A stretch of DNA of 12,838 nt from Candidatus Melainabacteria bacterium (GTDB lineage Bacteria > Cyanobacteriota > Vampirovibrionia > Obscuribacterales > Obscuribacteraceae): NCBI GenBank assembly GCA_003151275.1, contig PLXC01000061.1, forward strand, positions 25,658 to 38,495. Reading direction: 5' to 3'. Within the stretch, counting starts at the first letter, position 1, and every line of letters begins with the position of its first letter. This document shows, piece after piece, positions 8,094-12,838 of the stretch. A model generated the notes under the pieces. It worked only from the letters and a program-made list of their open reading frames with translations. It did no database searches and was not told where the DNA came from. Both the position numbers and the translations under genes were made by a program.

Positions 8094-9065
8094 ATGGTAA
8101 CAGAGGTCAAAAGCGCTCGCACTAGACCGTTGAGCGATGACGCGCAAACAGATTTGGAAACGGAGCAAGAGCAGGCAAAGGCAAAACAGGTTCGTCTGCT
8201 TGTCGCTTTCGCTTATGTCGTATGTTGTTTGGTCTGGAGCACTACCTATTATGTGGTCAGGCAAACCGTGCTGCCTACTGCCGGGGTAGCTCCGTACTAT
8301 TCGGCCGCCATTCGTTTCTTATTGGCCGTGGCAATTTTCATTCCGATTTGGCTGATCTTTGTGCGTCAGCACCGCACTCCAACAATGCGTGAACTGATTT
8401 GGATTTCAGGAGCCGGTGTTTTGAACGGGCTCAATCAAATTTGTGTGTATGGTTCTGAGCAGCAAATATCAGGGGGGCTCGCTGCAGTGCTCGCGGCGAC
8501 CACACCACTTATGGTGGCACTCCTGGCGATTTTGACCCGCACGGAAAAAGTATCGAGTCGAACAGTTCTTGGTTTTGTAGTTTGTTTCATTGGTGTTGGT
8601 CTTGTCTGTCACGACCGACTACAGGTTTCGATCGCGCAAGCCTTTGCTGCCTTGTTGATGCTTGCTTCTTCGTTTTTTAATGCCTGTTCTGCTGTTACTT
8701 TAAAGCGCTCAACTATAGCGCTGAATCCGATCGTCGCTGCGACAATTTTCCTGGCGGTAACGGCTGTGCCAATTTGGATCACGAGCGTCTGTCGCGGCGA
8801 ACCTCAATTTGCAGCTATTCCGACTCAACCAATGCTCGGTATCGTTTATCTTGCTGTAATGAGTTCGGTAGTCGCTTTCGGACTTTACCTTTTCATGATG
8901 AAGCACGTGAAGCTGATGACTATATCGACGCTTCCTTTTGTAATTCCAGTGCTCGCACTCGTTGTGGATCTGTTCTTGGAAAAGAGTTTTGTAATGACGA
9001 CTGAAAGTTGGATCGGCTGCTTCGTAGTTCTTGCCGGCGTTGTTTACAGCATAGTGCACAGATAA
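8094..9065 (+). CDS. EamA-family (DMT superfamily) membrane transporter
   Basis: This is an inner-membrane transporter of the drug/metabolite transporter superfamily (EamA, ten membrane segments as two five-helix repeats). The substrate cannot be told from sequence; relatives export amino acids or metabolites. The 323 residues start with an unusually long, charged cytoplasmic N-terminus of about 32 residues. The first helix follows with the LVWSTTYYVVR motif, typical of the start of an EamA repeat, and the second repeat begins near SFFNACSAVTLKRS. Helices continue to the C-terminus (WIGCFVVLAGVVYSIV). The open frame extends to a TTG at 8037. I chose the ATG at 8094 because it follows a purine-rich AGAAGAA stretch, although the site is weak. 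The gene stands alone, convergent to the dgc operon. Confidence 0.85.
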   Translation: MVTEVKSARTRPLSDDAQTDLETEQEQAKAKQVRLLVAFAYVVCCLVWSTTYYVVRQTVLPTAGVAPYYSAAIRFLLAVAIFIPIWLIFVRQHRTPTMRELIWISGAGVLNGLNQICVYGSEQQISGGLAAVLAATTPLMVALLAILTRTEKVSSRTVLGFVVCFIGVGLVCHDRLQVSIAQAFAALLMLASSFFNACSAVTLKRSTIALNPIVAATIFLAVTAVPIWITSVCRGEPQFAAIPTQPMLGIVYLAVMSSVVAFGLYLFMMKHVKLMTISTLPFVIPVLALVVDLFLEKSFVMTTESWIGCFVVLAGVVYSIVHR

Positions 9066-9171
9066 AGACTGCAGACAGTTCTAAATTTCCGCAAATAGAA
9101 GTCTGTTGGACTGTTGTAGATTTCCGCAGCAGATAGAAGACTGCGAAATGTTCTAGATTTCCGCAAGTAGA
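9066..9171. repeat. Three tandem copies of a 34-38 base repeat
   Basis: Copies lie at 9066-9099, 9100-9137 and 9138-9171. Each starts AGWCTG, carries TCTARATTTCCGCA or a near variant in the middle, and ends ATAGA or GTAGA. The middle copy is four bases longer. The array starts at the first base after the transporter stop codon. Confidence 0.85.
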
Positions 9172-9190
9172 TGTGCAAAAAATTTCAAAG

Positions 9191-9382
9191 ATTAAAAGGG
9201 TGGGTACCCTCCTACTTTTTGCTTCCGTTTAATATGTTAAGCAAAAAACGCGGCTTTTCGTGATTCTGTAAACTGGCGTGCAGTCTGATTATCCAGACTT
9301 CGAAAAGTCTCGAAACGCTGATGTAATATTAGTTTACCTGAGATGGGATAGGCAAAAAGTAAGAGGGTACCCGGTCTTTAAT
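9191..9382. mobile_element. MITE-like inverted-repeat element (no transposase)
   Basis: Inverted repeats of 21 bp at 9202-9222 and 9352-9372 differ at one position. Each has the palindrome GGGTACCC at its outer end and CTTTTTGC at its inner end. Outside them ATTAAA (9191-9196) and TTTAAT (9377-9382) extend the symmetry after a short unmatched stretch. Inside are two further nested pairs: GTAAACT at 9268-9274 with AGTTTAC at 9331-9337, and a hairpin AGACTT-CGAA-AAGTCT at 9295-9310. The size, near-perfect ends and lack of coding fit a miniature inverted-repeat element. No clear target duplication is visible, so a folded RNA or bidirectional terminator is an alternative. Confidence 0.55.
9197..9220 (+). 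terminator. Weak candidate terminator at the left end of the inverted-repeat element
   Basis: AGGGT-GGGT-ACCCT can form a 5-bp hairpin at 9197-9210, and a T5 run follows at 9216-9220 after a five-base gap. The stem is short and the gap is long, so this could end transporter transcripts only weakly. Confidence 0.2.
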
Positions 9383-9560
9383 GTTTTGTGGTGAACGTCA
9401 TGACTTTGGTTTGACTCGTGGACGGCGCAATGCTTTAGTGGGGACGTCATATTGGTTCGACTCGTGACGAACACGCAAAAGGTATTTTGTGGCGACGCCA
9501 TGACTTTGGTTCGACTCGCGACGTGCAACGTGCAATTAGGGATTATTTGTGGCGAAGTGG
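9381..9560. repeat. Three and a half tandem copies of a repeat of about 50 bases
   Basis: Copies lie at about 9381-9429, 9430-9477 and 9478-9534, with a partial fourth at 9535-9560. The shared core is TTTTGTGG, then GACGTCATGACTTTGG, then TTCGACTCGTGACG, and the units end near GCA. The copies are diverged; the second lacks a few bases (CATATTGG for CATGACTTTGG) and the third is longer at its ends. Confidence 0.8.
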
Positions 9561-9616
9561 CAAAACCACAGTAATTTAAAACACTTGCTAGAAATGCTAC
9601 TGAGCTTTTCCTGAAC

Positions 9617-10669
9617 CTATTTTCTGGTCACACCAAGACCGGGCAGATCAGTCAACTTCAAAATGCCATCATCGTAGACAGCGCCTGTAAATGGATCGTT
9701 GGATAATAACAAAGCGCCATCGAGATCTAAATGATCGACCAAGCTGGAAAGATGAACAGCCGCTGTCACGCCGAGTGAAGATTCAAGCATACAACCAAAC
9801 ATGATTTGCATTCCGTGTGCGCGTGCGGTTTGAATCACTTTGATTGCTTCAAGTAAACCGCCAGTTTTAGCCAGTTTCACAACGACACCATCGACTGCAT
9901 TGGCAAATCTGGCCACGTCGTGAGATCGACATATACTTTCATCTGCAAATATCGGCAGTGGAGATCGCTCTTTGACAAAGCGGAAGTCTTCGACACTTGA
10001 ATTTTTAGGCAAAGGCTGTTCAATAAATTGCACGTTTTGTTCGGCAAGGAAATTAGCCATGATCACCGCTTGTTTCGGTGTCCATGCTCCATTTGCATCC
10101 ACTCTTATCGGTATGTCTTTAGCGATCTTACGAACACTTTTGATGATATCTCTGTCGTAATTGGTTCCCTGTTTCACCTTCAAAACTTTGTAACCAGCAT
10201 CAACTGCTTCTTTTGTTTTCTTCTCGATCATCTCTAGGCTGTCGATGCCAATCGTGAAATCAGTGATTGGTTGTTTTGAGCCTGATAAGCCCAACATCTT
10301 ATAAGTTGGCAGGTTGGCGATTTTGCCACATATATCGTGGAGAGCCATTTCAATGGCAGCTTTCACTGACGTGTGTCCGGCAATAGCCTTATCCATTTTT
10401 CGACAAATTTCAGCAATCGCAAATGGATCGTCGCCCAGAAAATCTTCTGTCGTCCAAGCTTTAAGAAGTGCCGCTGCGGTTTCGGGACTCTCGGCGTGAT
10501 ATTGAACAGGAGATGCCTCTCCATATCCGATCACATCTTTATGCTTCAGTGTGATCAAAAAATTGTGTGAATCTGCTGATGTTCCATACGAAATTCCAAA
10601 TGGATGCAGGGTCCTCAAGTCCAGTGGTTCAAAGGAGAGAGCTATTTTCTTGCCAAGACTAACTGCCAT
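9617..10669 (-). CDS. dgcA: Enolase-superfamily epimerase: DgcA-type N-acetyl-D-Glu racemase or L-Ala-D/L-Glu epimerase
   Basis: This cytoplasmic enzyme of the enolase superfamily (MLE subgroup) epimerises the alpha carbon of a glutamyl compound. In 350 residues the KxK motif is K164/K166, and the Mg ligands are D191 (RVDANGAW), E217 (IEQPLP) and D243 (ADES). The second-side lysine is in KLAKTGG (K265/K268). All are intact. D315-L-D317 near the C-terminus matches the DxD that binds the free amine of dipeptides in L-Ala-D/L-Glu epimerases. The open frame extends upstream to 10744, but the ATG at 10669 shares TGATG with the upstream stop and has AGGAG eleven bases before it. Pairing with the DUF1611 gene is the DgcN-DgcA arrangement, in which DgcA racemises N-acetyl-D-glutamate. 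The family is sure; the exact substrate is open. Confidence 0.85.
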   Translation of the reverse strand: MAVSLGKKIALSFEPLDLRTLHPFGISYGTSADSHNFLITLKHKDVIGYGEASPVQYHAESPETAAALLKAWTTEDFLGDDPFAIAEICRKMDKAIAGHTSVKAAIEMALHDICGKIANLPTYKMLGLSGSKQPITDFTIGIDSLEMIEKKTKEAVDAGYKVLKVKQGTNYDRDIIKSVRKIAKDIPIRVDANGAWTPKQAVIMANFLAEQNVQFIEQPLPKNSSVEDFRFVKERSPLPIFADESICRSHDVARFANAVDGVVVKLAKTGGLLEAIKVIQTARAHGMQIMFGCMLESSLGVTAAVHLSSLVDHLDLDGALLLSNDPFTGAVYDDGILKLTDLPGLGVTRK

Positions 10670-11730
10670 CACTTGTAATTCTCCTGAGCGGTTTGGATTG
10701 CATCGACTAACTGAACTGCGCCGAATCTGACTGGATCGGTGCAAGGTAAGCCTGTTTCCTGGCGAGCTCTTTCGATTACTGCTTTCGCTTGATCATCGGT
10801 CAATCCGACAGTGTTGATTGCGACGCCAATAACTTTTGCCGGGCAGACGTAGTCAACTATCGCCTCTGACATTTTGATTAATTGACTGAGTTCAGGTAGC
10901 GGAAAATCCTCCAGTTCACAAATCCATTTTTTTGTCGCTTTATGACAAAGGATCATCGCTTTAGGAGCCGAGCCATGCATCAGGGCCAGGGTGACACCGG
11001 AAAAGCCAGGATGGGCAAGGGATCCCTGCCCTTCCACGAGAATCAGGTCATGGTCTTTTGCGGCTTCAACAACCATTTGCTCGGCCGCCCCAGCCATGAA
11101 ATCCCCGATCACTCGATCAATGGCGATGCCTGATCCGCCTGCGATCATGATGCCGGTTTGGCCGGTGGCAATAAATTCTGCTCGAATGCCGCGTTTCTTA
11201 GCTTCCTTGAAGAGTTCAAGTGAGGTTGTCATCTTGCCCACGTTGCAGTCAGTTCCCACTGTCAACACTGTGAAAGCTTTGACATGTCTTGCCAAGCCCG
11301 CTGCAACAGGTATGTTGTCGGGTGGACGCCGAACATCTAGGAGTAATTTTTTATGTTCTTGAGCGGTAGCGACAATTTTTGGGTCGTCTGAAAGGAAGTC
11401 ATGGAGACCGTTGACGACGTCCAAACCATTCTCAAGAGCGGTGATGATGTCTTGCCGCCATGATTCAGGCATATGACCGCCAGTCCATGCTGTGCCTAAA
11501 AGGAGAGCATCCGGCTTGTGTTTTAACGCGTCTTCGATTGAGGCTACGATCGGGGCCGGGCAGTCGATTCCCACCGCCGATTTGACAGAATTGCCAGCTT
11601 CGCTCTTGTCAATCACGGCTGCGATTGGATTGCGAGCGTATCTGATTACTCCTTCAGCGGTTTTGGAGTGCCCCTTGCCAAACTCACCCTGTGCGTAGAT
11701 TGCCAGTCGAGCCGACGGTTTCAGATACAT
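10669..11730 (-). CDS. dgcN: DUF1611 family protein, DgcN-like D-glutamate N-acetyltransferase
   Basis: This is a DUF1611 protein. Relatives named DgcN are reported to acetylate D-glutamate, feeding the partner epimerase. The 353 residues have an N-terminal Rossmann-like half (about 1-150). A P-loop domain follows: Walker A GTDCNVGKMT at 159-168 with Lys166, the segment TGQTGIMIAGGSGIAID at 189-205, a Walker B-like LILVEGQGSLAHPGFSG at 229-245, and INTVGL near 305-310. The length is normal and the motifs are intact. The ATG at 11730 has AGGAG six bases upstream (11737-11741 on the minus strand). It is the first gene of the operon, and its stop overlaps the epimerase start in TGATG, so the two products are probably made in step. 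Acetyltransferase activity is inferred from the family and the pairing, not from a recognisable acetyl-CoA site. Confidence 0.85.
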   Translation of the reverse strand: MYLKPSARLAIYAQGEFGKGHSKTAEGVIRYARNPIAAVIDKSEAGNSVKSAVGIDCPAPIVASIEDALKHKPDALLLGTAWTGGHMPESWRQDIITALENGLDVVNGLHDFLSDDPKIVATAQEHKKLLLDVRRPPDNIPVAAGLARHVKAFTVLTVGTDCNVGKMTTSLELFKEAKKRGIRAEFIATGQTGIMIAGGSGIAIDRVIGDFMAGAAEQMVVEAAKDHDLILVEGQGSLAHPGFSGVTLALMHGSAPKAMILCHKATKKWICELEDFPLPELSQLIKMSEAIVDYVCPAKVIGVAINTVGLTDDQAKAVIERARQETGLPCTDPVRFGAVQLVDAIQTAQENYK

Positions 11731-11887
11731 TTTGGTCTCCTCTGCAAGGAATGGGCTGCCCTGCTATTCTTTGTAACAGCCTAGCTGCCTCTGCACACGT
11801 TGATCAAGATTGTTTACCGACAAAACTGACGACTTTGGTCGCTCGTGCCATAGAATTATAGGGGGATTACCTTCGGGAGACCATTTG
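11731..11887. promoter_or_regulatory. Divergent promoter region of dgcN and grpE
   Basis: Both genes must start from these 157 bases. For grpE, TAGAAT at 11851-11856 is a possible -10 with a poor -35 (CTGACG at 11826-11831, spacer 19). I find no convincing -35/-10 pair for dgcN. No CIRCE element (TTAGCACTC-N9-GAGTGCTAA) is present, although grpE is often under HrcA. The grpE ribosome site GGAG is at 11876-11879. Confidence 0.35.
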
Positions 11888-12838
11888 ATGGCAACGGACG
11901 ACAGCGGTCAAAATAATCAGAGCGGAGATCCGGGAACCGGCGGTGCTCCCACGCCTGAACCAGAAAAACCGGAAGATCGCGCAAATCGGATGAATGCCGC
12001 CAAGGCGTTCTATAGAGCAATGTATGCGGGTGAAGATGTTGTACCGGATGATTTTGGTATGAGCGACCAGCGCGGTCCTGAAAGAGGGGGAAATACCGGT
12101 CCATGCCCTAACTGCGCTCGTTTAGAGGCACAGGCAGCTGAGTTTGAAAAGCAGAAGAATGAAGCTGAGAATTTCTACAAGCGCATCGCGGCAGACTTCG
12201 AGAATTATCGCCGCCGCCTTGATCGCGAGCGAGAAGAGTTTCTAGGACTTGGAATCCAAAAAGCGATCGAGCAAATATTGCCGGCGCTTGACGACATGGA
12301 CCGTGCCAGGTCGAGTCTTCAGACGGTGACCGATCCCAAAGCAATCTTGGATAGCCTCAATCTTGTTTTTGCCCGCTTTACAAAATGCCTTGAGGCAGTC
12401 GGTGTAAAACAAATGGAAGTGATTGGAGAACCCTTCGATCCGCGATTGCATGAGCCTGTGCAAGAAATTGAAACTAATGAATTCCCCGACGGCGCTGTTG
12501 TTCATGAATTGCGGCGTGGATATGTTTATAAAGATAAGGTCTTAAGGCCAACGCTCGTGAACGTGGCTTCTAATCCAAGCGGCGTTGTCGTGCCAAAAGC
12601 AGCACCGCCGGCGGCAGATCCGAATCCTAGTGAAGGAGCAACCGCACCCGCAGCACCTGCCACTGAAGCTGTTTCTGTGGCTGCGAACGTTGAACCTGCT
12701 GTTGTTGTTGTTGTTGAACCTGCGGTGGTAGTTGAGACGGTGCCGCCTGGTGATCAAGCGTCGCCCTCGGTGAATGAGCCACCGGCGCCCATTGTCGATT
12801 CAGCTTTGACGCCACCGGCAGCAGCAGTCGTGCCAGAG
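11888..12838 (+). CDS. grpE: GrpE nucleotide exchange factor with N- and C-terminal extensions (3' partial)
   Basis: GrpE is the nucleotide exchange factor of DnaK and acts as a dimer in the cytoplasm. The window encodes 317 residues with no stop. A charged coiled-coil region with FYKRIAADFENYRRRLDRER lies at about 78-116 and ILPALDDMDRA at 130-140. The beta domain GEPFDPRLHEPVQEIE is at 180-195, and the family signature ends near HELRRGYVYKDKVLRPTLVNVA (206-227). Residues 1-77 are an extension with a disordered Gly/Pro start, a helical stretch (AKAFYRAMYAGED) and a CPNC pair at 73-76. From 229 to the window edge runs an Ala/Pro/Val-rich tail of at least 89 residues with a (GTT)5 run at 12701-12715. 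Typical GrpE is about 180-210 residues and ends soon after the signature. The ATG has GGAG eight bases upstream. dnaK or dnaJ might follow outside the window. Confidence 0.93.
   Translation, partial: MATDDSGQNNQSGDPGTGGAPTPEPEKPEDRANRMNAAKAFYRAMYAGEDVVPDDFGMSDQRGPERGGNTGPCPNCARLEAQAAEFEKQKNEAENFYKRIAADFENYRRRLDREREEFLGLGIQKAIEQILPALDDMDRARSSLQTVTDPKAILDSLNLVFARFTKCLEAVGVKQMEVIGEPFDPRLHEPVQEIETNEFPDGAVVHELRRGYVYKDKVLRPTLVNVASNPSGVVVPKAAPPAADPNPSEGATAPAAPATEAVSVAANVEPAVVVVVEPAVVVETVPPGDQASPSVNEPPAPIVDSALTPPAAAVVPE

Larger units (their letters stand above)
9066..9616. other. Repeat-packed spacer between convergent genes
   Basis: This stretch of 551 bases has no credible gene. It contains three repeat systems in order: a tandem repeat (9066-9171), an inverted-repeat element (9191-9382) and a second tandem repeat (9381-9560). 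The last 56 bases before the dgcA stop show nothing I can name. Short open frames on the minus strand here simply follow the repeat period and have no family resemblance. Confidence 0.85.

Noticed and set aside
9401..9520. tRNA or tRNA fragments: GGTTCGACTC recurs as in a T-loop
   Set aside because: The flanking bases do not pair into a 5-bp T stem and no acceptor or anticodon arm is present; the motif is just part of the tandem repeat.
9334..9528. Minus-strand open frame of 64 codons
   Set aside because: It tracks the tandem repeat, has no ribosome site and looks like no known protein.
9066..9560. CRISPR array
   Set aside because: Units are contiguous and diverged, without unique equal-length spacers, and there are no cas genes in the window.
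9066..9560. Integron attC array
   Set aside because: No paired RYYYAAC/GTTRRRY core sites were found, no cassette genes lie between units and there is no integrase.
11731..11887. CIRCE/HrcA operator before grpE
   Set aside because: No TTAGCACTC or GAGTGCTAA half-site is present in the intergenic sequence.
12542..12815. Minus-strand open frames opposite the grpE tail
   Set aside because: They arise from the GTT/CCG-rich low-complexity coding on the plus strand and show only Gln/Asn/Arg runs.

Overview
The window is bacterial, with moderate GC, dense same-strand gene runs, good Shine-Dalgarno sites and several stop/start overlaps. The sequence does not fix the lineage. The Tad genes, caspase-like remnant and GrpE with a long disordered tail would fit a non-photosynthetic relative of Cyanobacteria or another environmental phylum, but this is a low-confidence inference.

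Region 1 (1-6334, +) is a compact Tad/Flp (tight adherence) pilus assembly operon. In order it holds a CpaB/RcpC-like protein (5' end outside the window), a TadG-like membrane-anchored protein, a short CpaE/TadZ-like ATPase, the CpaF/TadA secretion ATPase, and the platform proteins TadB and TadC. Genes overlap or nearly touch (ATG inside the preceding gene, GTGA, ATGA), which suggests translational coupling. Flp pilin, prepilin peptidase and secretin are not visible and may lie upstream.

Region 2 (6335-9065) starts with a spacer holding a diverged tandem duplication. A GntR/YtrA-type regulator with an unrecognised C-terminal domain follows. Abutting its stop codon, on the other strand, is the decayed remnant of a caspase-like (C14) peptidase gene. 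The region ends with an EamA-family DMT transporter.

Region 3 (9066-9616) is 551 bases without a credible gene between two convergent genes. It is packed with repeats: three tandem copies of a 34-38 base unit, a MITE-like element with 21-bp terminal inverted repeats carrying GGGTACCC, and three and a half copies of a second tandem repeat of about 50 bases.

Region 4 (9617-11730, -) is a two-gene operon coupled by TGATG: a DUF1611/DgcN-like protein followed by an enolase-superfamily epimerase (DgcA / L-Ala-D/L-Glu epimerase type). Together they suggest metabolism of D-glutamate or of D-Glu-containing peptides from peptidoglycan.

Region 5 (11888-end, +) is grpE, divergent from the dgc operon. 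It encodes an unusual GrpE with a CPNC-containing N-terminal extension and a long Pro/Ala/Val-rich C-terminal tail that runs off the window.

No complete new defence or mobile system is evident. The most unusual material is the repeat-packed spacer at 9066-9560 and the caspase-like relic.
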